A stretch of DNA of 40,518 nucleotides from an uncultured Clostridia bacterium (GTDB lineage Bacteria; Bacillota; Clostridia; TANB77; CAG-508), in the NCBI GenBank assembly GCA_944386775.1, contig CALXCJ010000006.1:1-40518 (forward strand), given 5' to 3'. Shown piece by piece: positions 28,218 to 37,285 of the stretch. The translations under genes were made by a program, and so were the position numbers. The first letter of the stretch is position 1; each line of letters begins with the position of its first letter. Under the pieces are notes generated by a model. It made no database searches and had not been told where the DNA came from. It worked only from the letters and a program-made list of their open reading frames with translations.

Positions 28218-28233
28218 ACTATAATGATATAAG

Positions 28234-28268
28234 AACTAGAAAATTTCGAATTTCTAGTTTTTTATTTT
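28234..28268 (+). terminator. Rho-independent terminator after the DUF4364 gene
   Basis: AACTAGAAA and TTTCTAGTT form a 9-bp stem around an 8-nt loop, followed by a T-rich tail. The rest of 28269-28537 is AT-rich with no gene. Confidence 0.85.
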
Positions 28269-28537
28269 TGTAAATCAATTTATTTGTACTTTTTGGCTTG
28301 GTAAATTTTTAGTAGATAAAAGAATGTTTATACTTTACTTTACCTTGCTTTACATACAATGATAATTATTACATATACTATAAATAAAATAAAAATATTA
28401 TTATATTACGACTTACATTTTAAAATAACCGCTTTAAGAAAAAAATATTACATTTTTAAAATTATACTAGTTTCTTTCAAAAGCTTATTTATTTTTCTAA
28501 TCATGAATTATTAATTCATTTCGATTAAGATATAGTA

Positions 28538-28566
28538 TTGACGTACATATAAGCGTATGCTATAAT
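28538..28566 (+). promoter_or_regulatory. Promoter of the toxin-antitoxin pair
   Basis: TTGACG (28538-28543), a 17-nt spacer and TATAAT (28561-28566), 37 bp before the antitoxin start. The spacer holds CATA-6 nt-TATG, a possible autoregulatory operator. Confidence 0.75.
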
Positions 28567-28603
28567 ATAATATATAAAAAGAATAGGAAAGGAAGTGAAC
28601 AAA

Positions 28604-28852
28604 ATGACTAATACCAATATAACAAATTTTAGAAAAGATATATATAATCTATTAGAACAGACTATCAAATACAATGAACCTATTAATATTTCAACAAAGA
28701 ATGGAAATGCCGTTGTATTATCAGAAGAAGACTATAATAGTATAATGGAAACATTATATATTATATCTGTACCTAATCTAAAAGATGAAATAATAAAAAG
28801 GGCTAATGATGATGATAAAGAATATGTAAGTGAAAGTGAGGTTGACTGGTAA
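28604..28852 (+). CDS. Phd/YefM family antitoxin
   Basis: 82 residues: TNITNFRKDIYNLLEQTIKY then NEPINISTKNGNAVVLSEED, the DNA-binding/dimerisation fold of YefM/Phd antitoxins, then an acidic, flexible C-terminus that would wrap the toxin. Start ATG at 28604 with AAAGGAAG; GTG at 28595 is too near. It ends 3 bp before the toxin gene. It normally neutralises the RNase and represses the operon. Confidence 0.9.
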   Translation: MTNTNITNFRKDIYNLLEQTIKYNEPINISTKNGNAVVLSEEDYNSIMETLYIISVPNLKDEIIKRANDDDKEYVSESEVDW

Positions 28853-28855
28853 TAT

Positions 28856-29122
28856 ATGTATGAAATAAAATTTCATAAAAAAGCTGTAAAAGAAATATCA
28901 AAATTAAAAAAAAGTAAACTTGATATAAAAGCTAAAAAGTTAATAGAATTAATAAAAGAAAATCCATATCAAATGCCGCCACCTTACGAAAAATTAACAG
29001 GAGATTTAAAAGGTTTGTATTCACGTAGAATAAATATACAACATAGATTAATTTATAAAGTAAATGAAGATGAAAAAATAGTAAAGATTTTATCTTTATG
29101 GTCACATTATGAGAATATATAA
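28856..29122 (+). CDS. Txe/YoeB family mRNA interferase toxin
   Basis: 88 residues: YEIKFHKKAVKEISKLKKSK, then the hallmark LKGLYSRRINIQHRLIYKV and the C-terminal SLWSHYENI, which carries the catalytic Arg and His-Tyr of YoeB. It cleaves mRNA in the ribosomal A site when freed from the antitoxin. It starts 3 bp after the antitoxin stop, with no clear site of its own, so coupled translation is likely. Confidence 0.92.
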   Translation: MYEIKFHKKAVKEISKLKKSKLDIKAKKLIELIKENPYQMPPPYEKLTGDLKGLYSRRINIQHRLIYKVNEDEKIVKILSLWSHYENI

Positions 29123-29233
29123 AGGTTGAAAAATAACTTTATTTAATTCTATCTTAGACTAAGTTGATAATAAATCGTAAATAGAAAATAAGATGTTTCT
29201 AAAACTTTGAAACACCTTATTTTTTATACATCT

Positions 29234-29310
29234 TGGTAGCGAAGATGTGATTCGAACACATGACCCTTCGGGTATGAACCGAATGCTCTAGCCAACTGAG
29301 CTACTTCGCC
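29234..29310 (-). tRNA. tRNA-Met (CAT), elongator type
   Basis: 77 nt with encoded CCA. Acceptor stem GGCGAAG/CTTCGCT (G-U at the first pair), D arm AGCTCAGTTGGCTAGAGC, anticodon loop TTCATAC with CAT at 34-36, and T arm GTGTTCGAATCACA. The arm sequences match the elongator Met tRNA of Bacillota better than initiator tRNA. Ile2 (lysidine-modified CAT) is the less likely alternative. Confidence 0.93.
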
Positions 29311-29328
29311 ATTTTTTAGAACATTAAT

Positions 29329-29357
29329 ATTATACAGTGTCTTTTTTTATTTGTCAA
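29329..29357 (-). promoter_or_regulatory. Consensus promoter of tRNA-Met
   Basis: On the minus strand TTGACA (29357-29352), a 17-nt spacer and TATAAT (29334-29329), about 19 bp before the tRNA. Confidence 0.9.
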
Positions 29358-29501
29358 GAAAAAAATAAATTTTTCTTTAAATTAAAATTTACGTAAATTT
29401 ACAAATATAATTTACTTTTTAGGTAGAAGTAACTTTTTCAATTAACCCAATTAAAATTTATAATTTAAAAAATACAATTCAAAGAAAAATTTATTTTTAT
29501 A

Positions 29502-29864
29502 CTATTTACTAAGTTCTTCATCTTGTTCTTCCTTAATAACTTCTTTCCTTGCTTTTCCTTGATTATTATTAACTTCTTCTAACCTTTCTTTATTTTGAGT
29601 TACTTTTGTAGGGTTAAATCCTTTTACTTTTAAATCCATCACTTTATAATATTCTCTAAACATTTTGTTTCCAAGTTTTTCACTGTCATCTAATGTTTTT
29701 AAAAGTTCTTTTTTTTGTGCATCAGATAATGTAGAATCTGCTAATATTACTTCTTCTGAAGTTTGTTCTACATCTGCTGGTGTGAAGAATTTCTTTAGCA
29801 ATCCTTTTAAATCAAAATCTATTCTTTTTTCTTTTATTTTTTGTTTTTCTGCTTTAATTTTCAT
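29502..29864 (-). CDS. Hypothetical charged cytoplasmic protein
   Basis: 120 residues, rich in Lys and Glu, no membrane segment or signal. A helical middle (LSDAQKKELLKTLDDSEKLG) and a very charged tail. I do not recognise it. Start ATG at 29864 with AGAGGTG at about 11 nt. It stands alone between tRNA-Met and a microsatellite. Confidence 0.6.
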   Translation of the reverse strand: MKIKAEKQKIKEKRIDFDLKGLLKKFFTPADVEQTSEEVILADSTLSDAQKKELLKTLDDSEKLGNKMFREYYKVMDLKVKGFNPTKVTQNKERLEEVNNNQGKARKEVIKEEQDEELSK

Positions 29865-30033
29865 TTTTTTGTTTTCACCTCTTCTTTTTTATACAAAACT
29901 ATTATAGCATAACTTTTATAGTAAATCAATGCTTTTGTTGAATTTTACATAATATAATTTTTCTAGAATATATAATAGAAAAGTTTATGTAAAAGTTACA
30001 CAAACTTTTCTATATTTGTTAATACAATTTTTT

Positions 30034-30228
30034 AATAGTTATACTTATACTTATATTTATACTTATATTTGTACTTATATTTATATTTATATTTATTTTA
30101 TATTTATATTTATATTTATACTTATATTTATTCTTATATTTATTCTTATATTTATATTTATATTTATACTTATATTTATTCATATATTTATACTTATATT
30201 TATATTTATACTTTTATTTATACTTTTT
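30034..30228. repeat. Hexanucleotide microsatellite (tatatt/tatact)n
   Basis: About 30 units of period 6, mostly ttatat(t) and ttatac(t). It lies just after the stop of the small membrane-anchored protein gene. The plus-strand open frame over it (30016-30288, YIYIYFIFIFIL) is a by-product of the repeat, not a gene. Confidence 0.9.
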
Positions 30229-30231
30229 TAC

Positions 30232-30675
30232 TTAAAAATCAAATATAAATTCAAAGTCATATGCATTTACTTTGTCTTCTACTATTGAGGCACTAATTGT
30301 ATTCATTTCACCTTTTTGTAGACTTGGAAGATATGCGTGAACTTTAGCATATTCATTACCAGTTTGGTCTTTAAAAAGTATTAAAATGTCTTTTTCTTCC
30401 AAATCAGTTTCTCCTATATTTTGCACATTTGCTGTAAATTCTGTTATACCATTTTCATTAATAAGATTAATATCTGTCACTTTTATATTGTTAAAAACTT
30501 TTTCTTCTTTTAGTTTGGATGATGTGTTAATTTTTATTCCATTTTCTTCATTATAAAAATTTTCTTCATTACCAACTATATTTTTATTAAATTTTAAATA
30601 ATATAAAGTAATTCCAATTAAAATACTTATAATTACTATTAAACTTAAAATTATTATAATCTTTTTTTTGTTCAT
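30232..30675 (-). CDS. Membrane-anchored protein with a FxLYD-like extracellular domain
   Basis: 147 residues. A single N-terminal membrane anchor (about 5-27), a spacer, then a beta-sandwich-like domain: VTDINLINENGITEFTANVQ, NIGETDLEEKDILILFKD and LQKGEMNTISASI, resembling FxLYD-type domains. It starts 12 bp after the stop of the giant surface protein, so the two are probably an operon and may interact outside the membrane. ATG at 30675 with AAGGAG. Confidence 0.7.
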   Translation of the reverse strand: MNKKKIIIILSLIVIISILIGITLYYLKFNKNIVGNEENFYNEENGIKINTSSKLKEEKVFNNIKVTDINLINENGITEFTANVQNIGETDLEEKDILILFKDQTGNEYAKVHAYLPSLQKGEMNTISASIVEDKVNAYDFEFIFDF

Positions 30676-30687
30676 ATTTTTCTCCTT

Positions 30688-33600
30688 TTACATCCACTTT
30701 AATATAGGATATCCTGAATTAACATTTGATGAATCTGCTTTCCAATTGCCACCAAGTGTACCTGCTAATGATTTTATTTGTGCTGCAGTTCTACTATACA
30801 TCCCTCCAACATAAGCATTCCAATCAAATAAATAATATAATCTTACACAACTAGTATCTAACGAATAAGCATTTTTTATTGTTGAAACATTTTTAAGTGC
30901 TCCTGTAACACCTCCAGTTGTGCTGTTACTGCTTTTTGTAGAAGATACTGAGCCTACATTATATGCATTTGTTATTGTTCCATTAAATGTATTTCCTGCA
31001 ACTCCTCCAAAGTAATCTCCATATCCAGATATGTTTCCTTTATTAAAGCAATCTACTATACTTCCACTAGAACCTACTGTATTTCCATCATATCCTACTA
31101 TTCCTCCTAGTACCATATATTCTGATGAGGTATTGTTTCTGGTCATTACTAAATTTCCTTTATTATATGATTGACTTATTGTTCCACAGTTTACTCCACA
31201 AATACCTCCTCCTGATGAAACTACATTTGCCATCCAGTCTCCTGAAATTCCTCTATCTTGTAATGTTATTGTTCCATTATTCGCACATTGAGTAACTGTT
31301 CCTCCATAAATAGCTCCTACAATTCCTCCAACTGTGTTTTGTGCAGTAACATTAGCTCTATTATTACATTTTGTAACTTGTGCCCCTTCATAAATTTCAC
31401 CTACAATTGCTCCACAACTATAGCTACCTTTTACTGTACCTGTTAAATTTAGGTTTTGCAGAGTTCCACCTAAACTTCCAAATAATCCTGCATTATATGA
31501 TAATGTATCTATTGAAATTCCTGTTATAGTTTTACCATTACCATTATAAATTCCATTAAATCTTTTATTTGAAGCGTTACCAATAGGCGTCCATGAAGAA
31601 ATTGCAATAGATGTTGTTTGCAAGAAATATGTTCCGCCATACCTATAATTTGATGCTGTACTTGAGTTTACCTTTTTTTGTAATTTTGTTATATCTCTTG
31701 TATTTGTTATTCGATATGGGTTTCCTGATGTTCCATCTCCTGTTGCCCATACTCTAACATATACAGTATATGTACAAGTAGCTCCACCATTTGACTCTTT
31801 AACTGTTATTGTAACTGTTTTAGAAACACTAGTTCCTATATCTATTCCTTTTACTACTCTTGAGTTATTTACGGTTGCATAACTTGTATTGCTTGATGTA
31901 TATGTAATTGTACCTACATTTCCACCTGTAATTGGTGCTGCAAGAGTAATTGTTGCATCTTCTAAAACTGTTACAGCTCCTCCTGATGCAGTTAAACTTG
32001 TAACATAGATTGTAATTTGTTTATATACACTTGTATCCCAACTAGATGTAGCAGTAATAGTTACTGTTCCTGCTTTTACAGCTGTTACTTTACCATTACT
32101 ATCAACAGTTGCAAGACCTGTATTACTACTTTTATATGTAACTGTACCTAAATTAGAACCTTGCACTGTAATTTGAGCAGTTGTTGTACTTCCGTTTACT
32201 CCTATATATTGCCTACTCGTTGAAATAGATGTCATAACAACATTTGATTTCCAATGTGCATATAAGGTTATATTACTTTTTGGTATATATTTGCTTCCAG
32301 CATCACCTACTTTATTTCCATTTTGATCATACCATCCTAAAAATGTATGTCCATTTCTTGTTGCTGTAGTAAGTGTTACACTACCATCTGAATAGTTTGC
32401 TGTAACTGTACCATCACTTGTACCAAAAGTATATATATTTCCACTTAAACTACCTCCTCCAGTAAGTGTCCAATTTAAAAATGTTTTTTGTGATATAGCA
32501 CTACTTGCTCCTACTGAACCTCCTTCACCACTGTATGTTACAGTGTATTTTGCAGGTGGTGTTGGATTAGATAATGTATATTTGGTATTATGAGTTTGAG
32601 TTACAGTCGTTTTTGAAGTGCTATTATTATATGTTCCTCCATTAGGGTTTATTGTTAAAGTATTTTTTAATATCACTTGAACTGAACTTGTTGCTACATT
32701 TCCTGCTTTATCTACAATTTTATATGTATATGTTCCATCTTGTGTTATTTTTTGGCTCATTCCATTTATATTTGCTAATCTTGTAATTACATTTATTATA
32801 TTTCTAAATAATTCACTTGTACTTGGATTTAATTGTGAATGAAACCATTTTCCGCCTTGCTCATTTTCCATATACATCATTGCATCATATTCTACACCTC
32901 CACTTGTATATGAATACCATACTTCTGCTTTATCACTTGCTTGTACATGTTTTAATGAATCATTACTTGCAACTATAGTTTCACCTATCTTATTTGTTAT
33001 TTCATTTACAACTTTTCTATTTGCTGTATATCCTGTACTACCCTGTGTATGACTTTTTATTATATCTAAACTACTTCCATTATCATTTCCTGTTGTTAAT
33101 ATAGTTTTTCCTGCAGCAAATAACTTATTTATCATATCTGCTTTTGCTGTTTCCCAAGCTGTTTTATTACTTATTATTACATCATAATCTGATGCTAATA
33201 TTTGATTATATGTTATACTTGTATTATAATCTACATTTTTATATTGTTCTTTTAATATTGGTATTATACCTGCATTTAAACTATCTGCATCATCTTTATT
33301 ATTTTCAATTACTAATATTTTTATGTCATCTTTATTTTTAGGGGTATATCTATTTCCTGTACTATCTTCTATATACGCTATTCCTGATAGATCATCTTCT
33401 CCATATATACTTATCATTCCGGTTTTTTCAGATGTTACATATTTATATATTGATGGTGGAACTGTGTCTATTGTTATTGTGACTGCGTTTGATGCAGTAT
33501 TTGCATTTCCAGCTTTATCTGTACATTTATTTGCATCTACTTTTACCGTTTGGGTTGTACTGCTACTTTGTGTTACAACTAAAGTATATGTTTTTCCACT

Positions 33601-35646
33601 TCCGCTAAATGTTCCTTTTGCTCCGTTCGTGACTGTTATGTCATCCGCTGTAAATCCTGTTACTTCTTCACTAAATGTGAATGTATATGTTATACTGCTT
33701 GCGTTTGTTGGCGATGTTTTATTTGCTGTTATGCTTACTGTTGGAGCTGTTCTATCTATGGTCATTGTAACTGTGTTTGATGCTGCATTTACATTTCCAG
33801 CTGCATCTGTACATTTATTGGCATCTACTTTTACTGTTTGAGTTGTTGTTCCTGTGTTTGTTACAACTAATGTATATGTTTTTCCACTTCCACTAAATGT
33901 TCCTTTGGTTCCGTTTGTAACTTGTATGTCGTCTGCTGTAAATCCTGTTACATCTTCACTAAATGTGAATGTGTATGTTATGCTACTTGCATTTGTTGGT
34001 GAAGTTTTGTCGGCTGTAATATTTACAGTTGGAGCAGTTCTATCTACTGTTATTGTAACTGTATTTGATGCTGCATTTACATTTCCGGCTGCATCTGTAC
34101 ATTTATTTGCATCTACTTTTACTGTTTGAGTTGTTGTTCCTGTGTTTGTTACAACTAATGTATATGTTTTTCCACTTCCACTAAATGTTCCTTTGGTTCC
34201 GTTTGTGACTGTTATGTCATCTGTTGTAAATCCTGTTACATCTTCACTAAATGTGAATGTATATGTTATGCTGCTTGCATTTGTTGGTGAAGTTTTGTCG
34301 GCTGTAATATTTACAGTTGGTGCTGTTCTATCTACTGTTATTGTAACTGTGTTTGATGCTGCATTTACATTTCCGGCTGCATCTGTACATTTATTTGCAT
34401 CTACTTTTACTGTTTGAGTTGTTGTACCTGTATTGGTTACTACTAATGTGTATGTTTTTCCACTTCCTGTGAACTCTCCTTTTGTTCCATTTGTAACTTG
34501 TATGTCATCTGCTGTAAATCCTGTTACTTCTTCACTAAATGTGAATGTGTATTTTATGCTATTTGCATTTGTTGGTGTGGTTTTGTCGGCTGTAATATTT
34601 ACAGTTGGTGCAGTTCTATCTACGTTCATTGTAAATGTGTTTGATGCTGTGTTTCCGTTTCCGGCTTTATCTGTACATTTATTTGCATCTACTTTTACTG
34701 TTTGGGTTGTACTTCCTGCATTTGTCACAACTAATGTATATGTTTTTCCACTTCCTGTAAACTCTCCTTTTGTTCCATTTGTAACTTGTATGTCATCTGC
34801 TGTAAATCCTGTTACTTCTTCACTAAATGTAATTGTATATTTTATACTATTTGCATTTGTTGGCGAAGTTTTGTCGGCTGTAATATTTACAGTTGGTGCT
34901 ACTTTATCTATTGTCATTGTAACTGTATTTGATTCTAGATTTCCATTTCCAGCTTTATCTGTACATTTATTTGCATCTACTTTTACTGTTTGAGTTGTAC
35001 TTCCATTGTTTGTTACTACTAATGTATATGTTTTTCCACTTCCTGCAAATTCTCCTTTTGTTCCGTTTGTGACCTGTATATCATCTGCTGTAAAGTCTGT
35101 TACTTCTTCACTAAATGTAAATGTGTATTTTATGCTACTTGCATTTGTTGGCGATGTTTTGTCTGCTGCTATTGTTACTTTGGGAAGAACTTTATCTATA
35201 TTTATTTGTGCATTTTGCTCTTTTCCATTAAAATTAACTTTTATTGTGGTTGTTTCATCTATTATTATTTCTTCTTCGTATTTTATTTCTTTACCATTTA
35301 TGTATATTATTTTTTCGTCATCTGGTACATAATCCGGAAATTCTATTGTCACTTTTACTGCATCATTTGTCCATACTCCTGATACATATTCAGAGTCATC
35401 TGACTCTTTTTTCATTGTGATTATTACTTTATTATTAATATTGTTTACTACTTCTTCATATTTCTCATCCATTTGTTCTTTGCTAATTTCATATTCACTT
35501 TTTATTTTTGAAATTTCTGAAACTTGGGTTCCAGATTTATTACTTATATTTATATATATTCCAACTGATATTATTAAAAAAAATATTATAGATATTATTG
35601 TAAATAATGTTATTGATCCTTGTTCTTTATTATTTTTTCTTTTCAC
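30688..35646 (-). CDS. Giant surface protein with Ig-like, InlB-type and GLUG repeats
   Basis: 1652 residues. N-terminal KEQGSITLFTIISIIFFLII is a prepilin/TadE-like anchor (residues 7-30). About 151-726: six near-identical 96-residue bacterial Ig-like repeats (TAPTVNITADKTSPTNAS ... KVDANKCTDAAGN). About 727-950: a Rossmann-like domain (DDIKILVIENNKDD, YDVIISN, GKTILTTGND), perhaps ThuA/amidotransferase-like. Then a List/Bact-type repeat (NGHTFLGWYDQNG), a Big_2 domain (VDSNGKVTAVKAGTVTITAT), another Ig-like domain, and GLUG-type beta-helix repeats (GLFGSLGG, VGGIVGAIYGG, FGGVAGNTFNG). No LPxTG motif. Probably an adhesin or surface assembly protein. Plus-strand frames inside it are shadows. 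Confidence 0.88.
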   Translation of the reverse strand: MKRKNNKEQGSITLFTIISIIFFLIISVGIYINISNKSGTQVSEISKIKSEYEISKEQMDEKYEEVVNNINNKVIITMKKESDDSEYVSGVWTNDAVKVTIEFPDYVPDDEKIIYINGKEIKYEEEIIIDETTTIKVNFNGKEQNAQINIDKVLPKVTIAADKTSPTNASSIKYTFTFSEEVTDFTADDIQVTNGTKGEFAGSGKTYTLVVTNNGSTTQTVKVDANKCTDKAGNGNLESNTVTMTIDKVAPTVNITADKTSPTNANSIKYTITFSEEVTGFTADDIQVTNGTKGEFTGSGKTYTLVVTNAGSTTQTVKVDANKCTDKAGNGNTASNTFTMNVDRTAPTVNITADKTTPTNANSIKYTFTFSEEVTGFTADDIQVTNGTKGEFTGSGKTYTLVVTNTGTTTQTVKVDANKCTDAAGNVNAASNTVTITVDRTAPTVNITADKTSPTNASSITYTFTFSEDVTGFTTDDITVTNGTKGTFSGSGKTYTLVVTNTGTTTQTVKVDANKCTDAAGNVNAASNTVTITVDRTAPTVNITADKTSPTNASSITYTFTFSEDVTGFTADDIQVTNGTKGTFSGSGKTYTLVVTNTGTTTQTVKVDANKCTDAAGNVNAASNTVTMTIDRTAPTVSITANKTSPTNASSITYTFTFSEEVTGFTADDITVTNGAKGTFSGSGKTYTLVVTQSSSTTQTVKVDANKCTDKAGNANTASNAVTITIDTVPPSIYKYVTSEKTGMISIYGEDDLSGIAYIEDSTGNRYTPKNKDDIKILVIENNKDDADSLNAGIIPILKEQYKNVDYNTSITYNQILASDYDVIISNKTAWETAKADMINKLFAAGKTILTTGNDNGSSLDIIKSHTQGSTGYTANRKVVNEITNKIGETIVASNDSLKHVQASDKAEVWYSYTSGGVEYDAMMYMENEQGGKWFHSQLNPSTSELFRNIINVITRLANINGMSQKITQDGTYTYKIVDKAGNVATSSVQVILKNTLTINPNGGTYNNSTSKTTVTQTHNTKYTLSNPTPPAKYTVTYSGEGGSVGASSAISQKTFLNWTLTGGGSLSGNIYTFGTSDGTVTANYSDGSVTLTTATRNGHTFLGWYDQNGNKVGDAGSKYIPKSNITLYAHWKSNVVMTSISTSRQYIGVNGSTTTAQITVQGSNLGTVTYKSSNTGLATVDSNGKVTAVKAGTVTITATSSWDTSVYKQITIYVTSLTASGGAVTVLEDATITLAAPITGGNVGTITYTSSNTSYATVNNSRVVKGIDIGTSVSKTVTITVKESNGGATCTYTVYVRVWATGDGTSGNPYRITNTRDITKLQKKVNSSTASNYRYGGTYFLQTTSIAISSWTPIGNASNKRFNGIYNGNGKTITGISIDTLSYNAGLFGSLGGTLQNLNLTGTVKGSYSCGAIVGEIYEGAQVTKCNNRANVTAQNTVGGIVGAIYGGTVTQCANNGTITLQDRGISGDWMANVVSSGGGICGVNCGTISQSYNKGNLVMTRNNTSSEYMVLGGIVGYDGNTVGSSGSIVDCFNKGNISGYGDYFGGVAGNTFNGTITNAYNVGSVSSTKSSNSTTGGVTGALKNVSTIKNAYSLDTSCVRLYYLFDWNAYVGGMYSRTAAQIKSLAGTLGGNWKADSSNVNSGYPILKWM
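33468..35196 (-). repeat. Six 288-bp coding repeats (Ig-like domains)
   Basis: Period 288 bp (96 codons) across six units. The units nearest the C-terminal side (33.7-34.4 kb) are almost identical, which points to recent duplication or gene conversion; the N-terminal ones have diverged. Confidence 0.9.
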
Positions 35647-35663
35647 TTTTTTCTCCTTTATAA

Positions 35664-35680
35664 TTAAGTTTATAACTTAA
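35664..35680. promoter_or_regulatory. 17-bp inverted repeat, copy 1, upstream of the giant surface gene
   Basis: TTAAGTT-tat-AACTTAA, followed by tgatattttt. The same 29-bp segment recurs at 35831-35859. It is 18 bp before the start codon and may be an operator. Confidence 0.5.
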
Positions 35681-35832
35681 TGATATTTTTTTATTTAGAT
35701 ATATCATTATAATAATAAAAAATCAATACATGGTAGGTATAAAAATTATAAATATGAAATTAATAATTTTTAAATAAAAAAATGTACTTAAAGAGCTATT
35801 TTAACAATAGTAGCTTAAAAGACCTAATTTAA

Positions 35833-35849
35833 TTAAGTTATAAACTTAA
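35833..35849. promoter_or_regulatory. 17-bp inverted repeat, copy 2
   Basis: TTAAGTT-ata-AACTTAA, again followed by tgatattttt, 169 bp from copy 1. The region 35681-35957 has no gene; it is AT-rich. Confidence 0.5.
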
Positions 35850-35957
35850 TGATATTTTTATAATCTTTCTATAAAAAATTATTAAAATTTTAAAAATTTC
35901 TATATATAATTTTTATACCCTTTACTATATAAATTTTTGTCTTCTCAATAATTATTA

Positions 35958-37016
35958 CTATATTTTAAACTTAAAACATAAATCTCCCATTTCCTCTGTT
36001 GGAACATATCCGCTTTTAGCTGCTATTACATCAGGAATTCTATTTACAACTGTTGCACAAGTTAATTCTACTGTAGATGGACGGTTTATAACTAGTGTTG
36101 TATTTGGTTCTCCTTCGATTGTCCATTCATTTTTATCAAAATCTTCTTTTGAATATACTTTTCCTATACATTGTGATTCTATTGTTATTCCCTCTTCTGT
36201 TTCTGTTGTAACTACTGCACTCATTCCTGTTGCATCTCCTGCTTTTACAACCATTCCTAAAGTGCTAGAATTTATATCTTCACTATATGTTTGTGGTACT
36301 GTTACTTGTGTTTGAGATTTTACTGTTAATCCTAATTTAGCACAAAGCCAACCATTTACATTCCACATATATGATGGTAAATATTCTCCTTTATTTATCA
36401 TAGCTTGTCTTTCTTCGTCAGAAATTCTATCTACTGAGGCTACTTGCTTGTCAAATTCTTCTAGGCTTAAACCTGCTCCGTGTGCTTTTGCAAGTGCTAT
36501 TCCATAATCTTCTACATTATAACTTGAACTTCCTTTGATTTTTGTTATTTTTTGAGTTGACCCTGCAATACTTGTAATTAATTGTCCCCAATATATGTCT
36601 TGGTAACCGCTTCCTGTTATTGTACATCCTGTTTTTTTAGCCATCTCATCAATTTTATTAGTTACGCTTGGATTAGAATTTTCTGGGAAAAATGCTTCTT
36701 CACATGTTGTAATAGCATTTACTCCTAATTTAGCACATAACATTAAAGCATCTTCTACATCTTTTATTAAACTCATTGTTGTTACAATTACAATATCTGG
36801 TTTTGTTTCTTTGATTACTTTTTCTGCATCTTGAACGCTTGAAACTTTAACTCCTTTATTTTCTCCTCCTATAATTTCTCCAATATCTTTTCCTATTACA
36901 TCTGGGTTTACATCTATTGCACCTACTATTTCTCCTCCTTTTTCATATACATACCTCATAGTATATACACTCATTTTACCTGTACCATATTGTACTACTT
37001 TAGTTTTTTCTGACAT
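35958..37016 (-). CDS. 2,4-diaminopentanoate dehydrogenase-like NAD(P) enzyme
   Basis: 352 residues. N-terminal nucleotide-binding fold VVQYGTGKMSVYTMRYVYEK and EIVGAIDVNPDVIGKDIGEI, as in dihydrodipicolinate reductase-like proteins; then IVIVTTMSLIKDVEDALMLC and a C-terminal domain of the 2,4-diaminopentanoate dehydrogenase type (ATVVNRIPDVIAAKSGYVPT). In ornithine fermentation that enzyme oxidises 2,4-diaminopentanoate to 2-amino-4-ketopentanoate. No other ornithine-pathway gene lies nearby, so the substrate is uncertain. ATG at 37016 with AAAGGAGTG; the extension to 37073 is not used. Confidence 0.8.
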   Translation of the reverse strand: MSEKTKVVQYGTGKMSVYTMRYVYEKGGEIVGAIDVNPDVIGKDIGEIIGGENKGVKVSSVQDAEKVIKETKPDIVIVTTMSLIKDVEDALMLCAKLGVNAITTCEEAFFPENSNPSVTNKIDEMAKKTGCTITGSGYQDIYWGQLITSIAGSTQKITKIKGSSSYNVEDYGIALAKAHGAGLSLEEFDKQVASVDRISDEERQAMINKGEYLPSYMWNVNGWLCAKLGLTVKSQTQVTVPQTYSEDINSSTLGMVVKAGDATGMSAVVTTETEEGITIESQCIGKVYSKEDFDKNEWTIEGEPNTTLVINRPSTVELTCATVVNRIPDVIAAKSGYVPTEEMGDLCFKFKI

Positions 37017-37243
37017 AAAAATCACTCCTTTCAAATTAATTAAATTATATACTAAAATAGAACTTTTATACAAGTATTGTTTAAGAGATTTTATAAATTG
37101 TTTTTTATATTTTATTTAAATTTGCTTTCTTTATTTAATTGTAGAGTCTTTTTTAAATAAAGGTCATTTACAAAATATATAATTTGCAACCTATATATTT
37201 TACAAAAATATAAATATGCAATTAAAATATCATTAAAATTTTT

Positions 37244-37285
37244 AAAAAAAGACCTATTAGGAATAGCTCCTTTTAGGACTTTTTT
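37244..37285. terminator. Bidirectional terminator after the Asn/Cys-rich gene
   Basis: AAAAAAG...CTTTTTT closes a nearly complete ~18-bp hairpin (cctattagga / tccttttagg inside, loop atagc). A-run on one side and T-run on the other allow termination both ways. The stop codon of the upstream gene (37284-37286) lies within it. The frame 37112-37342 across it is not a gene. Confidence 0.8.

Noticed and set aside
30016..30288. Plus-strand frame rich in YIYIFIF
   Set aside because: Produced entirely by the hexanucleotide microsatellite.
33323..35332. Series of plus-strand open frames of ~91-186 codons with a repeated VTTNVYVFPLP pattern
   Set aside because: They are antisense shadows of the six 288-bp Ig-like repeats, with the same period and no binding sites.
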